Source: Desulfovibrionaceae bacterium
Lineage (GTDB): Bacteria; Desulfobacterota; Desulfovibrionia; Desulfovibrionales; Desulfovibrionaceae
Assembly: GCA_019421865.1 (NCBI GenBank)
Contig: JAHZEL010000021.1
Coordinates: 1-64,000 of the forward strand
Direction: 5' to 3'
DNA: 64,000 nucleotides
This document shows positions 7,189-15,722 of the stretch, one piece after another. The position numbers and the translations under genes were made by a program. Below the pieces are notes generated by a model. That model worked only from the letters and a program-made list of their open reading frames with translations, did no database searches and was not told the DNA's origin. How positions within the stretch are numbered: the first letter of the stretch is position 1; every line of letters begins with the position of its first letter.

Positions 7189-8221
7189 GGTGCTGCTTCC
7201 TCTTCCATTCCTGGTATTTCTTATCGAAGGAGTCGACCTTCATGCCGAAATCAAGGCCCATGTCGAGAAGGACGTTCTTGATTTCGTCCAAGGACTTCTT
7301 ACCGAAGTTCTTGGTCTTGAGCATTTCGTTTTCGGAACGCTGCACCAGTTCGCCGACCAGCGCAATGTTGGCGCTGCGCAGGCAGTTGGTGGCGCGCACG
7401 GAAAGCTCAAGATCGTCGATGCTCTTGAAGAGATTTTCGTTGAATTCCCCGTTGTCGCAGGCGCCAAGACCGCTCTCGTCAGAAATGTGCTCGTCGAAGT
7501 TGATGAACACGGAAATCTGATCCTTGATGATCTTTGCGCTGTAGGCAATGGCGTCTTCAGGGGTAACGGAACCGTCCGTCCAGACTTCGAGGATCAACTT
7601 GTCGTAGTTGGTCATCTGGCCCACACGGGCAGCCTCGATGGTATAGGCGACCTTGCGCACGGGAGAGAAGCTGGAATCAAGCTTGATAATGCCGATTTCA
7701 TCGGAAAGGCCTTCGTGCATGTCGGCAGGAACATAGCCCTTGCCCATGCGGACCTCGAACTCAAGATTGAATTCCACGTCTTCCGTAAGCGTGGCGATAT
7801 GCAGTTCAGGGTTGAGCACAACCACGTGCTGGTTGCCCTGAATGTCGCCGGCGGTCACTTCACCCTTCTTGTTGACGTTGAGGGTGACCGTCTGAGGAAC
7901 GTCTGTATCCATCGCGAGACGCACCTGCTTGATGTTCAGGATGATGTCCGTCACATCTTCAAGCACGCCGGGGATGGTGGTAAACTCATGCTGTACGCCC
8001 GCAATTTTGACGGACACAAACGCTGCGCCCTGAAGGGATGCCAAAAGCACTCTGCGCAACGCATTGCCGATGGTGGTACCGTAGCCGCGTTCCAGAGGTT
8101 CGCACACGAACTTGCCGTACATGGTATCGGCAGGGTCGTTCTCGCGGACGATCTGTTCGGGCTTGACGAGCACCGCCCAGTTGCGGGCGTTGATGAGCCT
8201 GTTGGCTTGTTTGCTGAGCAT
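7178..8221 (-). CDS. rpoA: RNA polymerase alpha subunit
   Basis: 347 residues with the full alpha NTD (assembly with beta and beta', residues about 15-240) and the alpha CTD (about 260-330), which contains RATNCLRSANIALVGELV and NFGKKSLDEI, the helix-hairpin-helix region that contacts UP elements and activators. It lies between rpsD and rplQ, the classic alpha-operon position, and overlaps rplQ by 11 bases. Length is slightly above E. coli RpoA (329), mainly at the ends. Confidence 0.98.
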   Translation of the reverse strand: MLSKQANRLINARNWAVLVKPEQIVRENDPADTMYGKFVCEPLERGYGTTIGNALRRVLLASLQGAAFVSVKIAGVQHEFTTIPGVLEDVTDIILNIKQVRLAMDTDVPQTVTLNVNKKGEVTAGDIQGNQHVVVLNPELHIATLTEDVEFNLEFEVRMGKGYVPADMHEGLSDEIGIIKLDSSFSPVRKVAYTIEAARVGQMTNYDKLILEVWTDGSVTPEDAIAYSAKIIKDQISVFINFDEHISDESGLGACDNGEFNENLFKSIDDLELSVRATNCLRSANIALVGELVQRSENEMLKTKNFGKKSLDEIKNVLLDMGLDFGMKVDSFDKKYQEWKRKQHHEA

Positions 8222-8233
8222 GGGAGTTCCTGC

Positions 8234-8860
8234 TTATTTCGAGTAAAGTTCGACGATAAGGGATTCTTCGATGGGAGTCTGAATATCGTCGCGCTGGGGA
8301 AGGGCCTTGACCACACCCTTGAAGGACGCGCCTTCAACTTCCACCCAGGCAGGGCAACCGCGGCGGGCGATGACGTCCTGAGCGGCAGCGATGACGGGAA
8401 TGTTGCGGTTCTTTTCCGGAACGGCGATTTCGTCGCCCACGCGGACCTGCAGGGAAGGAATGGTCACCTTGCGGCCGTTGAGGGTGAAGATGCCGTGACG
8501 GACGAGCTGACGGGCCTGGCTGCGGGAGTTGGCGAAGCCCATGCGGTACACGACGTTGTCGAGACGACGTTCGAGGATGACGAGCAGGTTGGCGCCCGTC
8601 ACGCCCTTGGCCATTTCGGCGTCTTCAAAGTAACCGTGGAACTGCTTTTCCAGCACGCCGTAAATACGACGCACCTTCATCTTTTCACGCAGCTGCAGAG
8701 CATATTCGCTGAGCTTCTTGCGGGCACGGCCGTGCTGGCCGGGAGCATAGGGGCGGCGGTCCTGAGCGCACTTGTCAGTGAAGCAACGGTCGCCCTTCAG
8801 AAACAGCTTGGTGCCTTCACGACGGCAAAGCCGGCATTTGGCGTCATTATATTTTGCCAA
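8234..8860 (-). CDS. rpsD: 30S ribosomal protein S4 (zinc-binding form)
   Basis: 208 residues. The N-terminus keeps four cysteines (C9, C12, C26, C31), the zinc-binding C+ form of S4. An S4 RNA-binding domain (about 98-160, RLDNVVYRMGFANSRSQARQLVRHG split here as the core signature) follows. S4 nucleates 30S assembly on 16S rRNA and, in many bacteria, represses its own alpha operon by binding a leader structure. Spacing to rpoA is 12 bp, so both are co-transcribed. Confidence 0.98.
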   Translation of the reverse strand: MAKYNDAKCRLCRREGTKLFLKGDRCFTDKCAQDRRPYAPGQHGRARKKLSEYALQLREKMKVRRIYGVLEKQFHGYFEDAEMAKGVTGANLLVILERRLDNVVYRMGFANSRSQARQLVRHGIFTLNGRKVTIPSLQVRVGDEIAVPEKNRNIPVIAAAQDVIARRGCPAWVEVEGASFKGVVKALPQRDDIQTPIEESLIVELYSK

Positions 8861-8886
8861 GGCTAGTTCTCCTTGCCTTCAATGCG

Positions 8887-9276
8887 TTAGACGCGGCGCC
8901 GCTTGGGAGGACGGCAACCGTTGTGGGGAATGGGCGTCACATCACGGATGAACGCGACCTTGAAACCGGCGGCGTTGATAGCACGCAGAGCGGATTCACG
9001 ACCGGCGCCGGGGCCCTTCACATACACGCCCACAGTACGCATACCGTTGTCCTGAGCGCGACGGGCGGCATTTTCAGCCGCGACCTGAGCCGCGAAAGGA
9101 GTGGACTTGCGGGAACCCTTGAAGCCGCTCTGACCGGCAGAAGACCAGCTCACGGTGTTGCCGCGGGTATCGGTGAAGGTAACGATAGTATTATTGAAAG
9201 AAGCCGCGATGTGGGCGATGCCCAGCGGAATATTCTTCTTTTCCTTCTTTTTGACTGCACGTTTGGCTCTTGCCAT
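8887..9276 (-). CDS. rpsK: 30S ribosomal protein S11
   Basis: 129 residues with the universal S11 pattern: GIAHIAASFNNTIVTFTD, then SAGQSGFKGSRKSTPFAAQ, and the basic tail ending NGCRPPKRRRV. S11 forms part of the platform of the 30S subunit near the mRNA exit channel. It sits between rpsM and rpsD as in most bacteria, 26 bp from rpsD. Confidence 0.98.
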   Translation of the reverse strand: MARAKRAVKKKEKKNIPLGIAHIAASFNNTIVTFTDTRGNTVSWSSAGQSGFKGSRKSTPFAAQVAAENAARRAQDNGMRTVGVYVKGPGAGRESALRAINAAGFKVAFIRDVTPIPHNGCRPPKRRRV

Positions 9277-9341
9277 CTTGCACTTCCTTGGAGCTATGGT
9301 GTCTCGATCAGCCGAAGACTGGCTGCATCAGATACAGCTTC

Positions 9342-9710
9342 CTACTTCTTTTTACCCACATTGCCACGACGCGGACCCTTGCGGGTACGAGCGTTCGTGT
9401 GAGTACGCTGACCGTGAACGGGAAGACCACGACGGTGCCGCAGACCACGGTAGCAGCCGATATCCATCAGACGCTTGATATTCGAAGCCACTTCACGGCG
9501 GAGGTCACCTTCCACCTTGTGGTTCGTTTCGATTTCCTTACGGACTTCGTTCACTTCATCGGCGCTGAGATCGTCGATGCTGCGGTTCCAGTCGACGCCG
9601 GAAGCAGCAAGGATTTCAAGGGCAGTAGCCCGGCCGATGCCATAAATATAGGTAAGTGCGATATCCGCTCTTTTACCACGGGGCAGTTCAATGCCTGCAA
9701 TTCTGGCCAC
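9342..9710 (-). CDS. rpsM: 30S ribosomal protein S13
   Basis: 122 residues; MARIAGIELPRGKRADIAL and the YGIGR helix-hairpin-helix are at the N-terminus, and the C-terminal tail is basic (RTHTNARTRKGPRRG and KKK), reaching the P-site tRNA. S13 lies in the 30S head and contacts L5 in the intersubunit bridge. The gene follows rpmJ by 18 bp. Confidence 0.98.
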   Translation of the reverse strand: MARIAGIELPRGKRADIALTYIYGIGRATALEILAASGVDWNRSIDDLSADEVNEVRKEIETNHKVEGDLRREVASNIKRLMDIGCYRGLRHRRGLPVHGQRTHTNARTRKGPRRGNVGKKK

Positions 9711-9728
9711 GTTAAGACTCCTGCAAGG

Positions 9729-9842
9729 TTAGCCCTGGCGCTGTTTATGCCGGGGGTTTTCGCAGATCACTCTCAAAACACCCTTGCGCCGGATAACCTT
9801 GCACTTAGGGCAGATTTTTTTGACGGACGGCCTGACTTTCAT
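9729..9842 (-). CDS. rpmJ: 50S ribosomal protein L36 (zinc-binding form)
   Basis: A 37-residue gene, shorter than usual ORF cut-offs. It starts [14 protein letters not shown] and keeps the C11, C14, C27, H32 zinc ligands of the C+ form. L36 is the smallest 50S protein and sits near the peptidyl-transferase region. It lies between map and rpsM. infA, often found just before rpmJ, is absent here. A possible internal promoter lies upstream. Confidence 0.97.
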
Positions 9843-9906
9843 CGCTCACTCCGTTAAGTTACTTTTCGATAAACGATTACGGCGAAAAAATCGCCTGGAA
9901 CCGTCT

Positions 9907-9935
9907 CTCTTATCTTGTTATCATCACCCTGTCAA
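9907..9935 (-). promoter_or_regulatory. possible internal promoter between map and rpmJ
   Basis: Minus strand TTGACA (9930-9935), 17 bp, TAAGAG (9907-9912, 3 of 6 matches). It lies in the only gap over 100 bp inside the superoperon. A CTGTC/GACAG inverted repeat overlaps the -35. Confidence 0.45.
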
Positions 9936-9959
9936 GGACAGTGTTTCACGACGCGAAAA

Positions 9960-10760
9960 TCACGGTCTGTAGTTCTCGGCCAGGCTGAGAATCTCAGCGC
10001 CGTCGGGCCGTATGACCACAGTATGTTCCCAGTGGGCGGACAGACTGCGATCCTTGATCTTCGTCGTCCAGCCGTCGGACATGATTTCCACCTCATGGGT
10101 GCCGATTGCCAACATGGGCTCAATGGCCAAAACCATACCAGGTTTCAGCGGAACTCCGCCCGGAACGCCGTCCACCATGCCGCCGCGTGGCACGAAGTTC
10201 GGAACTTCCGGCTTTTCGTGCAGGCTGGCACCGATGCCGTGCCCGACGAAATCACGGATGACATGAAGCCCTTCCATTTCGGCATGACGCTGCACCGCCG
10301 CCGAAATCGCATACAGATTATTACCGGGATGAGCCTCGGCAATTCCGAGTTCGAGGCAACGCTTCGTCACGTCGGAAAGATGCCTGGCTTCTTCCGAAAC
10401 CTCACCGCAGAAAGCGGTGCGGGCGGAGTCCCCGTTGAAACCCTTGTAATTCACGCCCATGTCAAAGCTGACGATGTCGCCTTCCTTCAGAATGATGTCC
10501 TTGGAAGGAAAGCCGTGAATGATGGTTTCATTGACGGAACAGCACAGCGCAAAAGGATAGCCGCAGTAGTTGAGAAAGTTGGGCACGACGCCCATGTCGC
10601 GGCACATCTTGCGGGCCAGTTCGTCGAAAAATATGGTGGGAACGCCGGGACGCACGTTGGCCACCAGTTCGTCAAGAATGGTCGCCGTCATGCCGTTGGC
10701 CACGCGCATGAGTTCGATCTCATGCTCATTCTTGATAAAAATGCCCCGAAACTTTTTCAT
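9960..10760 (-). CDS. map: methionine aminopeptidase, type I
   Basis: 266 residues. It removes the N-terminal methionine from nascent proteins. The metal ligands of the pita-bread fold are recognisable: VSFDMGVNYKGFNGDSARTAF carries the two Asp ligands, GHGIGASLHEKP carries His, and the C-terminal AIEPML and EHTVV carry Glu ligands. The start is 2 bp after the secY stop, with its ribosome site inside the end of secY, so it is part of the spc operon. An insertion rich in glycine (GGMVDGVPGGVPL) precedes the KPGMVLAIEP motif. Confidence 0.97.
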   Translation of the reverse strand: MKKFRGIFIKNEHEIELMRVANGMTATILDELVANVRPGVPTIFFDELARKMCRDMGVVPNFLNYCGYPFALCCSVNETIIHGFPSKDIILKEGDIVSFDMGVNYKGFNGDSARTAFCGEVSEEARHLSDVTKRCLELGIAEAHPGNNLYAISAAVQRHAEMEGLHVIRDFVGHGIGASLHEKPEVPNFVPRGGMVDGVPGGVPLKPGMVLAIEPMLAIGTHEVEIMSDGWTTKIKDRSLSAHWEHTVVIRPDGAEILSLAENYRP

Positions 10761-10762
10761 GC

Positions 10763-12064
10763 TTATCCCTTTCTAGCTTTGCTCATGAGGCCTTCATACT
10801 GCTGGGAGATGAGGTGGGATTCCACCTGGCTCATGAAGTCGATGGCCACGCCGACGAGAATCAGAAGGCTGGTTCCGCCGAAGTAGAAAGGCACATTGAA
10901 CTGAGCGATCAGCAGCATGGGCAGCACGGAGATGATGGAAATGTAGATGCCGCCCCACAAGGTAAGACGAGTAAGCACGTTATCGATGTATTCGCGGGTC
11001 TTGTCGCCGGGACGAATGCCGGGGACAAAGCCGCCTGCCTTCTTCAGGTTCTCCGCAATGTCCTTCGGATCGAAGATGATGGCGGTATAGAAGAAGCAGA
11101 AGAAGAAGATCAGCGCAACGAAGATGATGTTGTACACGATGGACGTGGGCTGAAACCAGGACACGACGGTCTGCAGCCACTCGGCGGTGGAGAAGCCTGC
11201 CACGGTCGCCGGGAAGAGCAGAAGGCTCTGGGCGAAGATGGGAGGAATAACACCGGCGGTGTTGATGCGCAGAGGCAGGTGCGTGGTCTGGCCGCCATAC
11301 ATCTTGCGACCGATCTGACGCTTGGCATACTGAATGGGAATTCTGCGCTGAGCACGCTCAACGAAGACGATACCCACGGTAACGGCAAGCATCATGACAA
11401 GGATGAAAATGGCAAACAGGACGTTCATGTCCCCGGCCTTGATCAGCTGATAGGAACGCATGAGAGCGCTCGGAATGCCGACGACGATACCGGAGAAGAT
11501 GATGAGCGAGATGCCGTTTCCTATGCCTTTGGCGGTAATCTGCTCACCGAGCCACATGATGAGGATGGTACCTGCCGTCAGAGTGACGATGGTCACCAGA
11601 CGGAATTCCCAGCCGGGATTCATGACGACGGGAGCATTTTCAGGGCTGACCATGCCTTCCAGAAGGGTGGCGATGCCGAAGCCCTGTATAAGGGTGATCG
11701 CGACAGTGAGATATCGCGTGTACTGCGTGATCTTGCGTCTGCCGGCCTGCCCTTCTTCCTTGGCCATGCGCTTGATGTCGGGGCTCACCACCTGCAGAAG
11801 CTGCAGAATGATGGACGCCGAAATGTAGGGCATGATGCCGAGGGCGAACACAGAAACGTTTCTGAGGCCGCCGCCGGAGAACATATCGAGCAGAGCAAAG
11901 ACCGAACCCTGCATACTGGCGAAAAAGTGAGACAGCGCGCCGGCATCAATGCCAGGCACCGGAACATGGACCCCCACCCTGTACATGCACAGGATGAAAA
12001 GGGTCCATGCCAGCTTTTTACGCAGCTCAGGCATTTGCGCCATTTTGTCCACGCCGTTCGCCAC
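10763..12064 (-). CDS. secY: protein translocase subunit SecY
   Basis: 433 residues with ten predicted membrane segments and the SecY signatures: ALGIMPYISASIILQLL at helix 2 and the plug region, RKITQYTRYLT, and KRQIGRKMYGGQ in the cytoplasmic loop. SecY is the pore of the SecYEG channel in the inner membrane. It follows rplO with a 3-bp gap and precedes map by 2 bp, the usual spc-operon order. Confidence 0.98.
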   Translation of the reverse strand: MANGVDKMAQMPELRKKLAWTLFILCMYRVGVHVPVPGIDAGALSHFFASMQGSVFALLDMFSGGGLRNVSVFALGIMPYISASIILQLLQVVSPDIKRMAKEEGQAGRRKITQYTRYLTVAITLIQGFGIATLLEGMVSPENAPVVMNPGWEFRLVTIVTLTAGTILIMWLGEQITAKGIGNGISLIIFSGIVVGIPSALMRSYQLIKAGDMNVLFAIFILVMMLAVTVGIVFVERAQRRIPIQYAKRQIGRKMYGGQTTHLPLRINTAGVIPPIFAQSLLLFPATVAGFSTAEWLQTVVSWFQPTSIVYNIIFVALIFFFCFFYTAIIFDPKDIAENLKKAGGFVPGIRPGDKTREYIDNVLTRLTLWGGIYISIISVLPMLLIAQFNVPFYFGGTSLLILVGVAIDFMSQVESHLISQQYEGLMSKARKG

Positions 12065-12067
12065 GTC

Positions 12068-12541
12068 TTATTCCTCGGAGGTAGCGGGTTCTTCGTCGGC
12101 CAGAAGTTCCTTCACTTCACCGCCGGCCGCAAGAATCTTCTCACGGGCGGACTGGCTGAAGCGGAAGGCTTCGATGCTGACGGGGCGGGTCACTTCGCCT
12201 TCGCCAAGAATCTTGACGAGAGCGCTCTTGACCAGACCGCGGCTGTAGATGTCTTCCAGCGTGATTTCCTTCTGATCGGGGAAGGCCGCCAGCAGACGAT
12301 CGAGGTTAATGACTTCGTAGGTCACCTTGAACAGATAGTTCTTGAAGCCACGCTTGGGCAGACGGCGCTGCAGAGGCATCTGACCGCCTTCGAAACCGGG
12401 ACGGACACCGCCGCCGGAACGGGCGTTCTGGCCCTTGTGGCCCTTGCCGGAAGTGCCGCCGAGGCCGGAACCGGCACCGCGGCCGACACGCTTGCGGCCC
12501 TTGCGTTCTTCAGGGAAAGGATACAGATCGTTAAGTCTCAT
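12068..12541 (-). CDS. rplO: 50S ribosomal protein L15
   Basis: 157 residues, with the glycine-rich basic N-terminus (KRVGRGAGSGLGGTSGKGHKGQ) that threads into 23S rRNA. A C-terminal acidic tail (LLADEEPATSEE) is longer than in E. coli. Its ATG shares one base with the TAA of rpmD, so the two are coupled. secY follows directly. Confidence 0.98.
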   Translation of the reverse strand: MRLNDLYPFPEERKGRKRVGRGAGSGLGGTSGKGHKGQNARSGGGVRPGFEGGQMPLQRRLPKRGFKNYLFKVTYEVINLDRLLAAFPDQKEITLEDIYSRGLVKSALVKILGEGEVTRPVSIEAFRFSQSAREKILAAGGEVKELLADEEPATSEE

Positions 12542-12717
12542 TATGCAATGACCTCAACCAGGTGGGAAACGCTGGCGATCATGCCGCGGGTGGCGGCGTT
12601 ATCCTTAAGGGTTTTTACCATCTCACGACGGCGCAGGCCCATGGCGTCCAGAACCTTCTTCTGGGCAGGGGTCGTGCCGATGCGGCTTTTGATGAGCTTC
12701 ACCTTGATTTCAGACAT
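12541..12717 (-). CDS. rpmD: 50S ribosomal protein L30
   Basis: A 58-residue gene that falls below common length cut-offs. It reads MSEIKVKLIKSRIGTTPAQK and continues with LDAMGLRRREMVKTLKDN, the L30 core. The stop shares one base with the rplO start. Position between rpsE and rplO is canonical for the spc operon. Confidence 0.96.
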   Translation of the reverse strand: MSEIKVKLIKSRIGTTPAQKKVLDAMGLRRREMVKTLKDNAATRGMIASVSHLVEVIA

Positions 12718-12736
12718 GGTACTCTACCTTATGACC

Positions 12737-13243
12737 CTACTTGCGGGGGGCTTCCAGTTTCTTACCGCGCACTTCGGAAACTTCCTCGGCGCTGCGCAGG
12801 GAGCTCAGGCCGGCCACGGCGGCGCGAAGAACGTTGTGCGGGTTGTTGGTACCGATGGCCTTGGCGAGCACGTCGGTGACACCGGCGGCTTCCATGACGG
12901 CACGGACGGCGCCGCCGGCGATGATGCCGGTACCACGGGAGGCGGGCTTCAGAAGCACGCGACCGGCACCAAAGCGGCCGAGCACTTCATAAGGCAGAGT
13001 GCCTTCCACCAGGGGCACGCGAATCATGGACTTGCGGGCACGTTCGGTAGCCTTGCGAAGGGCTTCAGGCACTTCCTGAGCCTTGCCGAGGCCGTAGCCC
13101 ACACTGCCCTTGCCGTCGCCAACGACGATGAGGGCGCTGAAGCTGAAACGACGGCCACCCTTCACGACCTTGGCAACACGGTTCAGACTAACGATCTTTT
13201 CAATGTAGCCGGAATCCTGCTGCGTTTGCTGCTGCTGTTCCAT
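12737..13243 (-). CDS. rpsE: 30S ribosomal protein S5
   Basis: 168 residues from the chosen ATG, which has AGGA ten bases upstream; a longer in-frame extension to 13276 would overlap rplR and lacks family support. The dsRBD-like N-domain (IVSLNRVAKVVKGGRRFSF) and the C-domain (GTGIIAGGAVRAVMEAAG) are both present. S5 takes part in decoding fidelity and spans the back of the 30S subunit. The N-terminus has a run of glutamines (MEQQQQTQQ). Confidence 0.96.
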   Translation of the reverse strand: MEQQQQTQQDSGYIEKIVSLNRVAKVVKGGRRFSFSALIVVGDGKGSVGYGLGKAQEVPEALRKATERARKSMIRVPLVEGTLPYEVLGRFGAGRVLLKPASRGTGIIAGGAVRAVMEAAGVTDVLAKAIGTNNPHNVLRAAVAGLSSLRSAEEVSEVRGKKLEAPRK

Positions 13244-13275
13244 ATTTATCCTGCTCTTGCTGTCCTTGCGGACCA

Positions 13276-13635
13276 CTAGAATTCGAGGCCGCCTTCACGG
13301 GCGCCTTCGGCAACAGCCTTCACGCGACCATGATACAGATAGCCGTTACGATCGAAGACAACCTTATGGATGTCCTTCTCCAGGGCCAGGCGGGCAATTT
13401 CCTTGCCCACGCGTTCTGCACCGGCCTTGTTGCAGGAAGCCTTCTCGCCGCCCTTGGAGAGAGCGAGCGTGGAAGTGGCGACCAGCGTATTGCCGGAGGC
13501 ATCATCCACAACCTGGGCGTAGATATGCAGGTTGGAACGGTACACAACCAGACGAGGTCTTTCGACCGTGCCGGAAATCTTCTTCCGGATATGCACCTTG
13601 CGGCGCTTCCGGCTTTCATTCTTGGAAAGAATCAT
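13276..13635 (-). CDS. rplR: 50S ribosomal protein L18
   Basis: 119 residues; the RPRLVVYRSNLHIYAQVVDD and FDRNGYLYHGRVKAVAEGAREGGL segments are diagnostic of L18, which carries 5S rRNA into the central protuberance together with L5. It lies between rplF and rpsE, with 11 bp to rplF. Confidence 0.98.
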   Translation of the reverse strand: MILSKNESRKRRKVHIRKKISGTVERPRLVVYRSNLHIYAQVVDDASGNTLVATSTLALSKGGEKASCNKAGAERVGKEIARLALEKDIHKVVFDRNGYLYHGRVKAVAEGAREGGLEF

Positions 13636-13646
13636 GTCCGTTACCC

Positions 13647-14189
13647 CTATTTGCCCTTGCCGCCGGACTTACCGGCCTTGCGACGGATGATTTCGTTTTC
13701 ATACTTGATGCCCTTGCCCTTGTAGGGTTCAGGCTCACGCACACGGCGGATGCGGGCGGCAAATTCACCCACCAGTTCCTTGTCAATACCGGAAATGGTA
13801 AGCTTGGTGCCTTCCGCCTTGGCTTCCAGGCCCTTGGGAAGCTCGATCAGCACGGGGTGGGAGTAACCGACGGAAAGGTCAATGATGTTGCCCTTCACGG
13901 CCACCTTGAAGCCCACGCCGATGACTTCGAGAGTCTTGGAGAATCCCTTGCTCACGCCCTCGACGCAGTTGGCGATGAGGGTACGGCGCAGGCCGTGCTG
14001 AGCATTGCTCTCGCGGGTGTCATCCTTGCGGGTGATGGTGAGATGACCATCGGCGATTTCGTAGTTCAGCAGGCTGCACTTCGGAGTCTGCAGGGTCCCC
14101 TTGGGACCTTTCACTTCGACCATATCTTCACCCAACTTAACTTCCACACCCTTGGGAAGCTCGATGGGCTGTTTACCTATTCTCGACAT
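13647..14189 (-). CDS. rplF: 50S ribosomal protein L6
   Basis: 180 residues from MSRIGKQPIELPKGVEV, the family start; an extra nine codons upstream are not supported. The second domain carries the L6 signature (PEPYKGKGIKYENEIIRRKAGK). L6 sits at the base of the L7/L12 stalk near the factor-binding site. It is 44 bp from rpsH in the spc order. Confidence 0.97.
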   Translation of the reverse strand: MSRIGKQPIELPKGVEVKLGEDMVEVKGPKGTLQTPKCSLLNYEIADGHLTITRKDDTRESNAQHGLRRTLIANCVEGVSKGFSKTLEVIGVGFKVAVKGNIIDLSVGYSHPVLIELPKGLEAKAEGTKLTISGIDKELVGEFAARIRRVREPEPYKGKGIKYENEIIRRKAGKSGGKGK

Positions 14190-14233
14190 ATGTTTTCTAC
14201 CTTGGCTGAAGGTCAACGGCAGTTACGCCGCGA

Positions 14234-14614
14234 TCACCAGACTTCGCAAAGAAGTTCGCCGCCAGTCTTGTCCGCATGGGCGGTCATGCCGTCCAGAACG
14301 CCACGGGAGGTGGACAGGATGCAGATGCCAAGACCATTCTGAACGCGGGGAATCTGATGAGCGCCCACATAGACACGGCGACCAGGCTTGCTGATGCGCT
14401 TGAGGCCCGTAATGGCCGGACGCCCCTTCACATACTTCAGCGCAATGGTGATGTTACGGTCGTCGACGGTAACATCTTCCACATAGCCTTCCTGCTTGAG
14501 GATGGACGCCATGGCTTCCTTCATCTTCGAGCGCGGCACACTTACTTCCTTGTGAAGGGCCAGGTGTGCGTTGCGGATACGCGTGAGCATATCGGCAATG
14601 GGATCGGTCAACAT
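14234..14614 (-). CDS. rpsH: 30S ribosomal protein S8
   Basis: 126 residues, starting MLTDPIADMLTRIRNA and ending with the GLGICILSTSRGVLDG block that binds helix 21 of 16S rRNA. In E. coli S8 also represses the spc operon by binding its message; whether this holds here cannot be judged from the sequence. The gap to rpsN is 27 bp. Confidence 0.98.
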   Translation of the reverse strand: MLTDPIADMLTRIRNAHLALHKEVSVPRSKMKEAMASILKQEGYVEDVTVDDRNITIALKYVKGRPAITGLKRISKPGRRVYVGAHQIPRVQNGLGICILSTSRGVLDGMTAHADKTGGELLCEVW

Positions 14615-14641
14615 GGTATAACTCCTGAAAATTAGCCGGGA

Positions 14642-14827
14642 TTACCAGCTGGATTTGCGGACGCCGGGCAGTTCGCCGTTCAGCGCCTTTTTGCGGAAAC
14701 AGATACGGCACAGGCCGAACTGACGCATGAAAGCATGGGGACGACCGCACACAGGGCAGCGATTGTAAGCGCGAACAGCAAACTTGGGCTTGCGGGCGGC
14801 TTTTACTTTAAGAGCAGTACGAGCCAT
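14642..14827 (-). CDS. rpsN: 30S ribosomal protein S14, type Z
   Basis: 61 residues, the short zinc-binding form. Four cysteines are present (C24, C27, C40, C43) in CPVC and CRIC. Long S14 forms without zinc are about 100 residues. It lies in the 30S head and is co-transcribed with rplE and rpsH, 10 bp from rplE. Confidence 0.97.
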   Translation of the reverse strand: MARTALKVKAARKPKFAVRAYNRCPVCGRPHAFMRQFGLCRICFRKKALNGELPGVRKSSW

Positions 14828-14837
14828 TGCTCACTCC

Positions 14838-15377
14838 TTACTTGCGGAAAGGCATGCCGAGCTGTTCGAGCATCAGCTTGCTTTCCTTGTCCGTGGTTGC
14901 GGAGGTCACGATGGTGATGTTCATGCCCACGGGGTTTTCCACACGGTCAGATTCCATTTCGGGGAAAATGGTGTGTTCCTTGATGCCGAGGGTGAAGTTG
15001 CCACGACCATCGAAGCCACGATCCGGGATGCCGCGGAAGTCGCGGACGCGGGGCATGGCGAAGTTCATGAGTTTGTCAAGGAAGTCCCACATGGCGTCCT
15101 TGCGCAGGGTGACGCGCACGCCGATGGGCATGCCTTCACGCAGCTTGAACGCGGCAATGGACTTCTTGGCGCGGGTGACCACGGCCTTCTGGCCGGCAAT
15201 GGCGGACAGATCGGCCACGCAGTCATCGATCAGCTTCTGGTTCTGATTGGCAGAACCAAGACCGATATTCAGGGAGATCTTCTCGATCCCAGGGATCTGC
15301 ATAGGAGACTTGTAAGCGAACTCCTTCTGCAATGCCGGGACCACCTTCTCACGGTATATCGTTTCCAGACGGGTCAT
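14838..15377 (-). CDS. rplE: 50S ribosomal protein L5
   Basis: 179 residues with the L5 signature around LREGMPIGVRVTLR and the C-terminal GMNITIVTSATTDKES. L5 binds 5S rRNA and bridges to S13 in the head of the small subunit. Position between rplX and rpsN is canonical. Confidence 0.98.
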   Translation of the reverse strand: MTRLETIYREKVVPALQKEFAYKSPMQIPGIEKISLNIGLGSANQNQKLIDDCVADLSAIAGQKAVVTRAKKSIAAFKLREGMPIGVRVTLRKDAMWDFLDKLMNFAMPRVRDFRGIPDRGFDGRGNFTLGIKEHTIFPEMESDRVENPVGMNITIVTSATTDKESKLMLEQLGMPFRK

Positions 15378-15390
15378 CGTCGTTCACCTT

Positions 15391-15711
15391 CTAGAGGGTT
15401 TCGTTGCACTTCTTGCAGAAACGGACTTTCTTCCCGTCTTCGGTCGCCCGATAACCAACGCGGGTGGGCTTTGCGCAGTGCGGGCAAACCACCATCAGGT
15501 TGGAGACGTGGATAGGCATTTCCTTTTCAACGATGCCGCCGGCTTCGCGCTTGTAGGGGTTGGGGCGCACGTTGCGCTTCACAACGTTCACCTTCTCAAC
15601 CAGAATGCGGTCGGACTTGCGCATGATCTTCAGAACCTTACCGATCTTGCCTTCGTCCTTGCCGGCGATCACCATCACCTTGTCGTCTTTATGAATACGA
15701 AACTGTTTCAT
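15391..15711 (-). CDS. rplX: 50S ribosomal protein L24 with a zinc-ribbon tail
   Basis: 106 residues. The KOW-type core (KVMVIAGKDEGKIGKVL) starts at residue 11. The C-terminal part holds two cysteine pairs, C76/C79 (CPHC) and C99/C102 (CKKC), which would form a zinc ribbon; many L24 proteins, E. coli among them, lack these cysteines. L24 initiates 50S assembly. Gaps of 11-13 bp separate it from rplN and rplE. Confidence 0.97.
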   Translation of the reverse strand: MKQFRIHKDDKVMVIAGKDEGKIGKVLKIMRKSDRILVEKVNVVKRNVRPNPYKREAGGIVEKEMPIHVSNLMVVCPHCAKPTRVGYRATEDGKKVRFCKKCNETL

Positions 15712-15722
15712 AGCCTTGGCTC

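Noticed and set aside
10814..13279. 821-codon plus-strand frame across secY, rplO, rpmD and rpsE
   Set aside because: Histidine- and glycine-rich low-complexity translation opposite well-supported ribosomal genes; the same holds for the long frames at 7016-8866, 17007-18080 and 18035-19129.
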